DNA of 42,106 nucleotides from Clostridiales bacterium (GTDB lineage Bacteria; Bacillota; Clostridia; Oscillospirales; Oscillospiraceae): NCBI GenBank assembly GCA_004553545.1, contig SFLD01000009.1, positions 1 through 42,106 of the forward strand. The letters run 5' to 3'. Shown here piece by piece: positions 23,421 to 30,851 of this stretch. How positions within the stretch are numbered: the stretch's first letter is position 1; each line of letters opens with the position of its first letter. Position numbers and translations under genes: made by a program. The notes under the pieces were generated by a model. The model worked only from the letters and a program-made list of their open reading frames with translations, did not search any database and was not told the DNA's origin.

Positions 23421-24344
23421 ATGAAAATCGGATTCCTGGGCTGCGGCGCCATGGGCAGCATCTACGCCGGCAACCTCACCAAGGCCCACGAGGTCTACAT
23501 CTTCGATGCCATGCCCGCCGTGTGCGAGGCCGTGAACACCACCGGCATCACCATCGACGAGCCCGACGGCTCCACCCGTGTCTATCACCCCGTCATCGCC
23601 ACCACCGACCCCAGCACCATCGGCGAGATGGACATCATGATCGTCTTCGTCAAGTACCTCTTCCTGGAGAGCGCCCTGGAGAAGTGCAAGACCATGATCG
23701 GCCCCCACACCATCGTTCTCTCCCTGCAGAACGGCATCGGCAACTATGACGAGATCGCCAAGGTGGTCCCCGAGAAGCAGATCTGCTGCGGCACCACCGC
23801 CCACGGCGCCACGAACCTCGGCCCCGGCCACTCCCGCCACACCGGCGTGGGCCCCACCAACGTGGGCACCATCAAGGGCGGCCACGAGAGCGCCGAGAAG
23901 GTCGCCGAGGCCCTGCGGGCCGGCGGCTTTGAGGTGAACGTCCAGGCCAACGTCATGCAGCTCATCTGGCACAAGCTCTTCGCCAACATCGCCATCAACG
24001 CCATCACCGCCCTGCTGGATGTCACCAACGGCACCATCGCCGAGAATGAGCACGAGCGGGACCTCGCGGAGAAGATGGTCCGGGAGGCCGTGGCCGTGGC
24101 CAACGCCACCGGCTGTACCTTCGACGTGGAGGCCGAGCTGAAGAACGCCTTTGACGTGGCCCTGGCCACCGGCACCAACCGCTCCTCCATGCTGCAGGAC
24201 GTCACCCGCAAGGGCATCACCGAGATCAAGATCATCAACGGCGCCGTGGTGAAGGAAGGCAAGGCCGCCGGCGTCCCCACCCCCTACAATGAGGCCATCG
24301 TGGACCTGATCCTGGCCAAGCAGGACAGCTACCTCCAGAAGTAA
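23421..24344 (+). CDS. Ketopantoate reductase (2-dehydropantoate 2-reductase) family protein
   Basis: A 307-residue NADP-dependent reductase of the PanE/ApbA family. It has the Rossmann motif GFLGCGAMGSIYAGNL (residues 4-19), IVFVKYL with the catalytic-region Lys, SLQNGIGN, HKLFANIAINAITALL with the second catalytic Lys, and the C-terminal NRSSMLQDV then INGAVVKEG and GVPTPYN. The family reduces ketopantoate to pantoate for pantothenate and CoA, but it includes relatives with other substrates and no panB/panC lies here, so the symbol is withheld. Dense codon bias toward C-ending codons suggests high expression, consistent with its strong promoter. Confidence 0.85.
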   Translation: MKIGFLGCGAMGSIYAGNLTKAHEVYIFDAMPAVCEAVNTTGITIDEPDGSTRVYHPVIATTDPSTIGEMDIMIVFVKYLFLESALEKCKTMIGPHTIVLSLQNGIGNYDEIAKVVPEKQICCGTTAHGATNLGPGHSRHTGVGPTNVGTIKGGHESAEKVAEALRAGGFEVNVQANVMQLIWHKLFANIAINAITALLDVTNGTIAENEHERDLAEKMVREAVAVANATGCTFDVEAELKNAFDVALATGTNRSSMLQDVTRKGITEIKIINGAVVKEGKAAGVPTPYNEAIVDLILAKQDSYLQK

Positions 24345-24359
24345 GGCACAGAAAAAGAA

Positions 24360-24392
24360 CAAGCCCCCTCCCCAGACCGGGGAGGGGGCTTG
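24360..24392 (+). terminator. Terminator after the ketopantoate-reductase-family gene
   Basis: A perfect 14-bp stem 24360-24373 / 24379-24392 with loop AGACC, followed by CTGTTTGA. Confidence 0.8.
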
Positions 24393-24439
24393 CTGTTTGA
24401 TCCTGGGGACGGGGAAAGGGCTTGACGGGACATCCGGGA

Positions 24440-25117
24440 TCAGTTTACCGTGAATCCTGCGGGGTCCAGCAGGGTCTCGGTCCGCGGTACATCCGGGGCC
24501 AGAGAGATCTCCAGCGTTCGCCACGTCCTTCCGTGCTCATTGGGATCGAAGTCGGGGTGATAGTATTTGATGGTCGCTTTGTCCAGAGGATAGTGCTCTT
24601 CCACCTGAAGGATGCAGTCCAGCACGATGGGGCTGAGGAGTTCCTTGATCTGCGCCTCGTCGGGGAGGGGGGTGCTCTCCGAGTCGGTATAATCCAGCCG
24701 CAGGCTCAGAACAGGGGCGGACGGATCACTGCAGGGCCAGACGACCCGGCAGGCGATATAGCAGTTGCCGTACTTGCGCTCCAGTTTTTCGATGCATTCT
24801 CCGACCCCGCTTTCCTCCAGAAAGGAGGCTTCCCGGGAAGGGTCATAGATGGTCCGCTCCGCCAGGTCGACCCCGATGGAATTTCTGTCCCCGTCTGACC
24901 CGTCCAGATAGACTGCCGTCTGATAGCCGCTGGCAATGGGGTTGTATACGGTTTTCCCAAGCGGTGCCTGCGGATAAACGATGCTGCAATACTCCTTTGC
25001 GGCGGTTCGCTCCATGATCCTGCCGAAACCCAACGGAGACCCCAGAAGGGCGGAAAGCCCCACGTATACCGCAAGAACGGTCAGGATCAGTACCCATACC
25101 TTCCTTCTCTTCGCCAT
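24440..25117 (-). CDS. Exported or membrane-anchored protein of unknown function (YfjL-like resemblance)
   Basis: A 225-residue protein with one N-terminal hydrophobic segment (about 8-25, VWVLILTVLAVYVGLSALL) after the basic start MAKRRK, and an outer domain of about 195 residues. The part GSPLGFGRIMERTAAKEYC just after the membrane segment recalls YfjL-like proteins of Firmicutes, a weak resemblance seen by eye. Base composition and codon use are visibly more AT-rich than in flanking genes. ATG 25117 was chosen over one six bases upstream for spacing to GGAGG. It has its own promoter at 25163-25191. Confidence 0.72.
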   Translation of the reverse strand: MAKRRKVWVLILTVLAVYVGLSALLGSPLGFGRIMERTAAKEYCSIVYPQAPLGKTVYNPIASGYQTAVYLDGSDGDRNSIGVDLAERTIYDPSREASFLEESGVGECIEKLERKYGNCYIACRVVWPCSDPSAPVLSLRLDYTDSESTPLPDEAQIKELLSPIVLDCILQVEEHYPLDKATIKYYHPDFDPNEHGRTWRTLEISLAPDVPRTETLLDPAGFTVN

Positions 25118-25162
25118 TGCCATTCGCCTCCGATCCTGCGGCCTGCCGCGCTGTTTTCCTCC

Positions 25163-25191
25163 ATCCTACCACATCCCGGCAGGAAGCGCAA
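25163..25191 (-). promoter_or_regulatory. Promoter of the 25117 gene
   Basis: Minus strand: TTGCGC (25191-25186), 17-bp spacer ending in TGG, TAGGAT (25168-25163). It closely resembles the promoter at 26725-26753, sharing TAGGATGGA. Confidence 0.55.
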
Positions 25192-25224
25192 GGGGGGAGG
25201 GGGTTGGCGGAGGGGGATTCGCGC

Positions 25225-25674
25225 TTAGCGTATGATCTCCAAGATTTGTTCCATCAGCTGTTTCTGTTCCGCGGTTTTCATGCGGTAAACATTCTCGTTG
25301 ACGACAATTTGTTCGGAGGATGTCAGCGTTACGCGGTGGATCAGGGAACCGTCGTCATAGACGTAAAGGGAAAGCGTCTCGCTCCCCAATCCGGAGACCG
25401 CTCCATTCTTGGAAAACAGCGTACCCACGGTCCTTCGATAGGGATGCTCCCCCAGTAAGGCCAAAATGGCGCGCTTTTGTTCCGGGGTGATATCCTGATA
25501 GTCAACGGGGTCAACGTAGGCCTCGCCATTCCGAACACCCAGTTCACAGTATAGTAGTTTTATCTGATCGTTTTCCCCCGCGATATCCGAAAGGGACAGA
25601 GGCTGGAAGTATATGATGCCGCAGGTCAGCAGCGCGATCACAATGACCGCGAGACAGATCCCTTTTCGTTTCAT
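25225..25674 (-). CDS. Small exported protein of unknown function
   Basis: A 149-residue protein. An uncleaved anchor or signal segment lies at about 5-24 (GICLAVIVIALLTCGIIYF; the Cys is not in a clear lipobox). The outer part (about 30-149) has no recognised domain; it contains YQDITPEQKRAILALLGEHPYR, reminiscent of small immunity-like or DUF proteins in Firmicutes, but I cannot name the family. CAGGAGG stands eight bases before ATG 25674. The gene is strikingly AT-rich for this genome. It lies 79 bases behind the RCC1-like gene in the same direction. Confidence 0.72.
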   Translation of the reverse strand: MKRKGICLAVIVIALLTCGIIYFQPLSLSDIAGENDQIKLLYCELGVRNGEAYVDPVDYQDITPEQKRAILALLGEHPYRRTVGTLFSKNGAVSGLGSETLSLYVYDDGSLIHRVTLTSSEQIVVNENVYRMKTAEQKQLMEQILEIIR

Positions 25675-25753
25675 ACGGAAGGCCTCCTGATCTTGAAGTT
25701 TCGTTCCGCCGGATCGTTCGCTCTGTCCCGGCGGGGTGATAGGGGTCAGGGGA

Positions 25754-26662
25754 TCAGTCCCCGGACCATTGGATGGTGCCGTCCCCGCGCTGGAGCAGGA
25801 GACGGTCGGAGAGGCAGGCGTAGGTGATGTCCTCCGGTAGGGAGAGCTCCCGGAAGGCCGGGGTCTCCGCATCCGTGGTGTCCAGGGCCAGGAAGCGGCC
25901 GTTGGCCATGCGGACGACCCCGGCGTAGACCGCGGCGACGCCTGTCAGGCGCTTTTCCGGGGTGAGCTTCCGCCCGGCCGGGGTCTCCGTCTCCCGGATC
26001 ATGTAAAGGTCATTCCCCTTCGCCGCCCACGCGCCGAAGGGCAGGTCATCGAAGCCCTGTCCCACCAGCACCGGCTCCGGGGTGCTGAACGCGAGGAACG
26101 TGCCGCAGAAGAGGAGATCGCCATTTTCCAGGAGGGTGAAAGAGCCGTCATCGCAGGCGGCGACGGCCTTCGCCCCGTGCGCCACGCAAACAGGCGGGGT
26201 ATACTGGGTGGTCTCATCCACCTCCACCGGGTATCCGGTGTTCCTGCCGCACACATAGACGTCTCCGTCCGCCGTCAGGAAGACGAAGTGGTTCAGCCCC
26301 GCCGAGGCATCCGCCACGTGGTCCATCACGAGCCGGGGCTCCGACCCGGGTTCGTCCAGCATATACTCGCCGACGCTCCAAAGACGGCCCTGGGCGTCGA
26401 TGGCGAGGCAGCCCCGCCAGCCCGCGTCCACGGACACGATATCTTCCAGGACCGGGACCGCCTCCTCCAGGGAGGGCGCCTGGGAGTACCGATCTCCCCA
26501 GGCGTAGAGGGTACGGTCTTGCTCAATGGCATAGTACGTAAAGGAGTTGGCGGAGAGGGTATGGGCGGCGGGCTGGTAGGCCGCGCCGGTCCCGCTGTCC
26601 GCGGCGACGATCCCGGCCAGCAGGGCCGCGTACAGAAGCAGATAGATGACTCTGGCTTTCAT
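25754..26662 (-). CDS. Secreted RCC1-like beta-propeller protein
   Basis: A 302-residue protein with a signal peptide (about 1-21, MKARVIYLLLYAALLAGIVAA in two pieces). Several RCC1-type blades follow: YYAIEQDRTLYAWGD, GCLAIDAQGRLWSVGEY, HFVFLTADGDVYVCGRN, SFTLLENGDLLFCGTF. Such propellers are protein-binding scaffolds; no catalytic site is seen. The number of blades looks low for a closed seven-bladed ring, so the last ones may be degenerate. GGAGG precedes ATG 26662. It is the first of three unknown extracytoplasmic genes in a row. Confidence 0.78.
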   Translation of the reverse strand: MKARVIYLLLYAALLAGIVAADSGTGAAYQPAAHTLSANSFTYYAIEQDRTLYAWGDRYSQAPSLEEAVPVLEDIVSVDAGWRGCLAIDAQGRLWSVGEYMLDEPGSEPRLVMDHVADASAGLNHFVFLTADGDVYVCGRNTGYPVEVDETTQYTPPVCVAHGAKAVAACDDGSFTLLENGDLLFCGTFLAFSTPEPVLVGQGFDDLPFGAWAAKGNDLYMIRETETPAGRKLTPEKRLTGVAAVYAGVVRMANGRFLALDTTDAETPAFRELSLPEDITYACLSDRLLLQRGDGTIQWSGD

Positions 26663-26724
26663 CGGTGATCCCTCCGTATCGTTTTCTCCCATGGCAGATC
26701 CAATCCGCCGGATCGCCTGCTTCC

Positions 26725-26753
26725 ATCCTAACACAGGCCCGCAGGGAGGGCAA
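26725..26753 (-). promoter_or_regulatory. Promoter of the RCC1-like gene
   Basis: Minus strand: TTGCCC (26753-26748), 17-bp spacer ending in TGT, TAGGAT (26730-26725). It lies just past the terminator of the small RNA candidate, so the gene does not depend on that transcript. Confidence 0.6.
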
Positions 26754-26760
26754 GGACCAG

Positions 26761-26925
26761 AAAAACGAAATACAGCGATGGGGGCGGCCCATCGCTGCAT
26801 TTCGGAAAAGAGATGAAAAAGAAAAGAGAAAACGCTGGGAAAGAGGTGAGGACAGTCCGTGTGACCCACCCGGAAGGGAAGGGTCCGGTCCGCCGGCGGC
26901 ACTTCCGGCCGGGACCTCTGTCCTT
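26761..26925 (-). ncRNA. Candidate orphan small RNA, about 165 nt
   Basis: The unit has a near-consensus promoter (26932-26961), no credible coding sequence, and an intrinsic terminator at 26803-26767 with a TTTTT tail. The 5' half can fold: AGGACAG (from 26923) pairs with CTGTCCT about 70 bases later, enclosing CCGGAAG / CTTCCGG and CCGCCGGCGG. The middle is an unstructured pyrimidine tract containing TCACCTCTTTCCC and, earlier, CCCTTCCC, which could pair with Shine-Dalgarno sequences as C-rich-motif sRNAs do. It is not recognised as 6S, SRP, RNase P or tmRNA. Function is unknown. Confidence 0.55.
26767..26803 (-). terminator. Terminator of the small RNA candidate
   Basis: A 16-bp stem 26767-26782 / 26788-26803 with one mismatch. 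On the minus strand it is followed by GTTTTTC. Confidence 0.75.
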
Positions 26926-26931
26926 GTGAAA

Positions 26932-26961
26932 TTTATATCACAGTGCGGGGCCCGCTGTCAA
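26932..26961 (-). promoter_or_regulatory. Strong minus-strand promoter without a downstream gene
   Basis: Minus strand: consensus TTGACA (26961-26956), 18-bp spacer ending in TGA, TATAAA (26937-26932), with extended -10. A second overlapping TTGACA lies six bases upstream. It is one of the best promoter matches in the window. Confidence 0.75.
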
Positions 26962-27127
26962 TGTCAAATTGTGAAAAGTTTAGCGTTAATTTTTTGTCGA
27001 ATTGTGCATTCTGCAGCAAAGCCCGGAAAAGGCTGGGAAATACGGCGTTTTCCCCGGGAAAGGCGGACCTTTTCCGGGGAAAACCGGCATCCTGCCTCTT
27101 GCCCTTCGGCGGGAAACATGGTAGCAT
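26962..27127 (+). promoter_or_regulatory. Upstream region of the HAD phosphatase gene with a long hairpin
   Basis: A 17-bp stem with one mismatch lies at 27047-27063 / 27068-27084 (GTTTTCCCCGG and CCGGGGAAAAC at its base). It is followed by a possible promoter TTGCCC (27099-27104), 17-bp spacer, TAGCAT (27122-27127). The hairpin lies upstream of the promoter, so it could be a terminator relic or protein-binding palindrome. With the small RNA unit this accounts for the 505-base gap 26663-27167. Confidence 0.5.
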
Positions 27128-27167
27128 GGTCCCATAGGAAAACGATTTCTTTTCAGGAGGACCCCCT

Positions 27168-27824
27168 ATGGACCTTGTTCTGCTCTTTGATCTGGACGGC
27201 ACCTTGACGGATTCCCGGGAGGGCATCGTGAAGAGCGTCCGCTACGCCCTGGAGAAGCTCTCCCTGCCCATCCCACCGGAGGAGACCCTGCTGCGCTTCA
27301 TCGGCCCCCCGCTGGAGGACTCCTTTCAGCGCTGCTGCGGCCTGACGGAGGCGGGGGCGGCGGAGGCCGTCCGCCTCTACCGGGAGCGCTACAACCCCAT
27401 CGGAGTCTATGAAAACCTCCCGGCGCCGGGTCTTGCCGAATACTGCCGGCAGTGGCGGGCGGAGGGCTGCCGCCTGGCCCTGGCCTCCTCCAAGCCGGAG
27501 CATCTCTGCGAGAAGGTCTGCGCGCGCTTCGGCTTTGCCGAGTCCTTGGAGGTCATCGCCGGCAACCAGCCCGGGGCGGGCATGACCAAGGCGGATGTCA
27601 TCCGCCTTGCCATGGAGCGCCTGGGCCTCACGGAGGCGGAGAAGCGCCGGACGGTGATGATCGGGGACCGGAAGTTCGACGTGGAGGGCGCGGCGGAGTG
27701 CGGCCTCCCCTGCGTGGGGGTGGAGTTCTTCGGCTATGCCGGGCCCGGCGAGTTGCAGGCCGCCGGAGCCGCCGCCGTGGTGCGGACGGCGGCGGAGCTG
27801 GATCAATACCTTCGCAGTCTCTGA
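27168..27824 (+). CDS. HAD-superfamily phosphatase (phosphoglycolate phosphatase-like)
   Basis: A 218-residue HAD hydrolase of subfamily IA. Motif I is LLFDLDGTLTDS (nucleophile and acid Asp, about 5-16), motif II LALASSKPEH, and motif III/IV is a Lys in TKADVI plus MIGDRKFDVEGA. A helical cap lies between about 15 and 85. Relatives act on phosphoglycolate, pyrophosphate or nucleotides (the 5'-nucleotidase-like Gph group), and the true substrate is unknown. CAGGAGGA precedes the ATG. A terminator follows two bases past the stop codon. Confidence 0.9.
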   Translation: MDLVLLFDLDGTLTDSREGIVKSVRYALEKLSLPIPPEETLLRFIGPPLEDSFQRCCGLTEAGAAEAVRLYRERYNPIGVYENLPAPGLAEYCRQWRAEGCRLALASSKPEHLCEKVCARFGFAESLEVIAGNQPGAGMTKADVIRLAMERLGLTEAEKRRTVMIGDRKFDVEGAAECGLPCVGVEFFGYAGPGELQAAGAAAVVRTAAELDQYLRSL

Positions 27825-27825
27825 G

Positions 27826-27863
27826 GTCAAGGGGGGAACCGCGGTTCCCCCCTTGACTTTTTT
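27826..27863 (+). terminator. Terminator after the HAD gene
   Basis: GTCAAGGGGGGAACC (27826-27840) / GGTTCCCCCCTTGAC (27843-27857), a perfect 15-bp stem followed by TTTTTT. The right arm also supplies the -35 of the next promoter. Confidence 0.92.
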
Positions 27864-27901
27864 CGCGGGACGGCTATAATTTGAAAATAATTCTTATTTT
27901 C
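27853..27901 (+). promoter_or_regulatory. Promoter and Fur/Zur-type operator of the zinc operon
   Basis: TTGACT (27853-27858), 16-bp spacer, TATAAT (27875-27880). Directly after it, covering the start of transcription, is a palindrome with perfect 8-bp arms, GAAAATAA (27883-27890) and TTATTTTC (27894-27901), around TTC. Its size, position and A/T pattern fit a Fur-family box, so autorepression by the following regulator is likely. Confidence 0.78.
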
Positions 27902-27933
27902 GGATCCGCCCTCCGGGGCGGAGGGAGGATACC

Positions 27934-28344
27934 ATGCCATACCACACCAAGCAGCAGCAGGCCATTCTGGACTGCCTCTCCCGCCGGGGCGGGGCGGTGC
28001 TCAGCGCCGCCGCTTTGTCCGAGGAACTGCGGGGCCAGGGCTCCCCGGTGGGCCTTGCCACCATCTACCGCCAGCTGGAGCGGCTGGAGGGCCAGGGCCT
28101 CGTCCACAAGGTCACAACGGAGGAGGGCGCCTGCTACCGCTACTGCGACGGCGGGGAGGGGAACTGCTTCCTCCTCCGCTGCGAGCACTGCGGCCGGGTC
28201 ATCCACGCGGACTGCGGCCAGCTCCGGGCCTTCTACCAGCACTTAGAGCAGGCCCACCGCTTCACCGTGGACCCCCGGAAGACGGTCCTCAGCGGCCTCT
28301 GCGATGCCTGCCGGGAGAAGGGGGAGCACCATGGCGAAAACTGA
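27934..28344 (+). CDS. Fur-family metal regulator, probably zinc-responsive (Zur)
   Basis: A 136-residue Fur-family repressor. The winged helix spans about 1-75 with recognition helix LATIYRQLERLEGQGLV. The dimerisation half carries two CxxC pairs (CEHC near 90 and CDAC near 126) that bind structural zinc, plus His residues of the sensory site (VIHADC, AHRF). Placement directly before a ZnuBC-type transporter points to zinc rather than iron or peroxide; this is inference. GGAGGGAGG precedes the ATG. The gene overlaps the ATPase gene by 14 bases. Confidence 0.88.
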   Translation: MPYHTKQQQAILDCLSRRGGAVLSAAALSEELRGQGSPVGLATIYRQLERLEGQGLVHKVTTEEGACYRYCDGGEGNCFLLRCEHCGRVIHADCGQLRAFYQHLEQAHRFTVDPRKTVLSGLCDACREKGEHHGEN

Positions 28345-29062
28345 GCTGCCCGGGGATGTCCTGCTCCAGTGCGAGAACGTCTCCCTGGGCTATGAGGGCC
28401 ACGCCCTGCTGACGGGGCTGGATCTCACCATCCGCCAGGGGGATTCCCTCTGCGTCGTGGGGGAGAACGGCTCCGGCAAGTCCACCCTGATGAAGGCCCT
28501 GCTGGGCCTCCTCCCGCCCATGAGCGGCACCATCCGCCGCTCGGAGGAGCTGCGCCGGGGGGCGGTGGGGTACCTTCCCCAGCAGACCCAGGCCCAGAAG
28601 GACTTCCCCGCCACGGTCTATGAGGTGGCCCTCTCCGGCTGCCTCAACCAGAAGGGCTTCCACTTTTTCTACACCCCGGCCCAGAAGTCCCAGGCGCTGC
28701 TGAATCTCGGCAAGCTGGGGGTCCTGGAGCTGAAGGACCGCTGCTACCGGGAGCTCTCCGGCGGGCAGCAGCAGCGGGTGCTGCTGGCAAGGGCCCTCTG
28801 CGCCGCCTCCCGGCTCCTGATCCTGGACGAGCCCATCACCGGCCTGGACCCGGCGGCGGCCCAGGACCTCTACAAGACCCTGGACTACCTCAACGGGAAG
28901 GAGGGCATGGCCGTGGTCATGGTGACCCACGACCTCCAGGCCGCCCTCAGCCATGCCCGGACGGTGCTGCACATCGGGCGGAAAAGCGTCTTCTGCGGCT
29001 CGGCGGCGGACTACCTCCGCTCGCCGGAGGGCCGGCGCTTCCGGGAGGAGGGGACGGTATGA
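28331..29062 (+). CDS. znuC: Metal ABC transporter ATP-binding protein (ZnuC-like)
   Basis: A 243-residue ABC ATPase that powers zinc (or manganese) uptake with the adjoining permease. Walker A is GENGSGKST (44-52), the Q-loop is LPQQTQAQ, the signature LSGGQQQR, Walker B LLILDEP and the H-loop VTHD. The start at 28331 lies inside the end of the fur-family gene. Its own end overlaps the permease start as ATGA, so three genes are translationally linked. Confidence 0.9.
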   Translation: MAKTELPGDVLLQCENVSLGYEGHALLTGLDLTIRQGDSLCVVGENGSGKSTLMKALLGLLPPMSGTIRRSEELRRGAVGYLPQQTQAQKDFPATVYEVALSGCLNQKGFHFFYTPAQKSQALLNLGKLGVLELKDRCYRELSGGQQQRVLLARALCAASRLLILDEPITGLDPAAAQDLYKTLDYLNGKEGMAVVMVTHDLQAALSHARTVLHIGRKSVFCGSAADYLRSPEGRRFREEGTV

Positions 29063-29871
29063 GTGTCTTCCAGATGTTCTCCTTCCCCTTCATGCAGAGA
29101 GCCCTCGTTGCCGGGGTCCTGGTGAGCCTCTGCTGTGCCCTCTTGGGGGTGTCTCTCGTCTTGAAGCGCTACTCCATGATCGGGGACGGCCTCTCCCACG
29201 TGTCCTTCGGGGCGCTGGCCATCGCCGTGGCCCTGGGCTTCACGCCCCTCTGGTTTTCCATCCCGGTGGTGATCCTGGCGGCCTTTTTGCTCCTGCGGAT
29301 GGCCAGCCGCCCCCGCTGGAACAACGACGCCGCCGTGGCGGTGATGAGCGCCTCGGCCCTCGCCATCGGCATCATGGTCATCTCCCTCACCACCGGCATG
29401 ACCACGGACGTGGACAACTACATGTTCGGCTCCGTCCTTGCCATGACGCGGGAGGACGTGGCCCTCAGCGTGGGCCTCAGCGTCGCCGTCCTGGTCCTCT
29501 TCGTGCTCTTTTACCACAAGCTCTTCGCCGTCACCTTTGACGAGAGCTTCGCCCGGGCCACGGGCCTCCGGGTGGAGCGGTACAATACCTTGCTCGCCAT
29601 CCTGACGGCCCTCACCATCGTCCTGGGGATGCGGATGATGGGGGCCATGCTGATCTCGTCCCTCGTGATCTTCCCGGCCCTCACCGCCATGCGGCTTTTC
29701 AAGTCCTTCCGGGGCGTGGTGCTCTTCGCCGCCGTCAGCTCGGTCCTCTGCTTCGTGACGGGCCTCGGCATCTCCTTCGCCGCCTCCACCCCCGTGGGTG
29801 CCACGGTGGTGATGGTGAACCTGGCCCTCTTCCTCCTGGCAAGCCTCACCGCCGCCATCCGGAGGAGATGA
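29059..29871 (+). CDS. znuB: Metal ABC transporter permease (ZnuB-like)
   Basis: A 270-residue ABC-3 family permease with about eight membrane helices (for example 12-34, 50-72, 83-100, 130-150, 170-190 and 215-265). Hallmarks are GDGLSHVSFGALAI near 42-55 and MMGAMLISSLVIFPALTAM, the conserved coupling region of zinc/manganese permeases. Its ATG overlaps the ATPase stop codon. The operon ends here, so the usual metal-binding lipoprotein (ZnuA) must be encoded elsewhere. Confidence 0.9.
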   Translation: MSVFQMFSFPFMQRALVAGVLVSLCCALLGVSLVLKRYSMIGDGLSHVSFGALAIAVALGFTPLWFSIPVVILAAFLLLRMASRPRWNNDAAVAVMSASALAIGIMVISLTTGMTTDVDNYMFGSVLAMTREDVALSVGLSVAVLVLFVLFYHKLFAVTFDESFARATGLRVERYNTLLAILTALTIVLGMRMMGAMLISSLVIFPALTAMRLFKSFRGVVLFAAVSSVLCFVTGLGISFAASTPVGATVVMVNLALFLLASLTAAIRRR

Positions 29872-29887
29872 CCCCCCTGAAACAAAA

Positions 29888-29915
29888 AAAGGAGAGGCCC
29901 TCGGGCCTCTCCTTT
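29888..29915 (-). terminator. Terminator shared by znuB and ylbJ
   Basis: AAAGGAGAGGCCC (29888-29900) / GGGCCTCTCCTTT (29903-29915). On the minus strand it is followed by a run of T, so it mainly ends ylbJ. The GGAGAGGCC core repeats that of the coaX terminator. Confidence 0.85.
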
Positions 29916-29923
29916 GCCGCATT

Positions 29924-30832
29924 TCACCCCATCACCCAGGGGGCCAGGATGGCGGCAAGGGCGGCGGAGAGGACGCCTTGCAGCAGCTTCCCCCGAAAGC
30001 ACGGGGCGGGGGAGAGGCCCTGGGGGGCCAGCACCGCCGCCGTCTGGCAGAGGACGCTGAGGCCCCCGAAGCCCGCCAGCCCCGCCGCCAGGACGAAGCC
30101 CAGCCGTCCCCCCGGCAGCGCCGCCGAGGCGGAGAAGAGCTCCACCGCCCCGGCAAGTCCCGCCCCCCAGGGGGCGGGCAGCCGCCGCAGGGGCAGGCCC
30201 AGCACGTAGAAGAGCTCCACGAAAGCGCAGATGCCGAGGATGGCCCCCAGCGCCCCCTGGACGGCCCCCACCAGCAGCTCCGGGAAGCTCCCCTCCGCCG
30301 GGGCCTTCCGGGGGAGGGGACGTCCGCCGCCGGACCGCCCTGGCTTCCGGGCCAGGACCAGCCCCGTGACCAGGGCCGAGAGCACATGGATGAGCCAGAG
30401 CCAGAGCCCCGCCCGGACGCTCCCCAGCACCCCCAGCCCCAGTCCGCTCAAGAGGAACGCCGGGTTCGCGTTGTTGCAGAAGGTCAAAAGCCGCTCCGCC
30501 TCGTCCCGCGTCAGGGCCCCCTGGGCATAGAGCTCCGCCGCCGTCCGGGCCCCCACGGGATAGCCTCCGGCAAGGCCCAGAACCAGGACCCCCGCCGCCT
30601 CCCCCGGCAGGCGGTAGAGCCCCATCAGGGGGGCCAGCGGCCCCGCGAGAGCGTCCTCGAAGCCCAGCTTCAGAAGGAGGGAGGACGCCGCCAGGAAGGG
30701 GAAGAGGGCCGGGATGACGCTCCCGGCGCAGAGGGCCAGTCCCTCCCTGGCCGCCTCCCGCAGGGCCTCCGCCTCCCAGAGGAGCCAGACCGTGATCAAA
30801 AGCACCGCCGCCATGAGGACCTTCCGCCGCAT
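29924..30832 (-). CDS. ylbJ: Sporulation integral membrane protein YlbJ (SpoVV-like)
   Basis: A 302-residue membrane protein of the nucleoside-recognition/Gate family with about eight helices. Signature segments are SVIPALFPFLAASSLLL, LGLAGGYPVGARTAAELYAQG and LLTFCNNANPAFLLSGLG, matching YlbJ, where GGYP-x-GA and NN-x-P are conserved. In Bacillus this mother-cell protein (SpoVV) helps move dipicolinic acid toward the forespore and is under sigma-E. ATG 30832 lies seven bases after GGGAGG; an ATG two codons upstream is too close. A CATAGGAT box stands 19 bases before it. Confidence 0.87.
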   Translation of the reverse strand: MRRKVLMAAVLLITVWLLWEAEALREAAREGLALCAGSVIPALFPFLAASSLLLKLGFEDALAGPLAPLMGLYRLPGEAAGVLVLGLAGGYPVGARTAAELYAQGALTRDEAERLLTFCNNANPAFLLSGLGLGVLGSVRAGLWLWLIHVLSALVTGLVLARKPGRSGGGRPLPRKAPAEGSFPELLVGAVQGALGAILGICAFVELFYVLGLPLRRLPAPWGAGLAGAVELFSASAALPGGRLGFVLAAGLAGFGGLSVLCQTAAVLAPQGLSPAPCFRGKLLQGVLSAALAAILAPWVMG

Positions 30833-30851
30833 CGCCATCCCTCCCGCCGCC

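Noticed and set aside
26840..26900. T-box-like GGGTGGGTCACACGG on the minus strand in the small RNA candidate
   Set aside because: It does not match the GGGTGG-N-ACC core, there is no specifier stem before it, and the terminator 70 bases later contains no complementary sequence.
26845..26930. GAGGACAGTCC on the plus strand, resembling the 5' core of RNase P RNA (GAGGAAAGTCC)
   Set aside because: An invariant A is changed, the unit is too short, and the 3' core (ACAGAA and partner helices) is absent.
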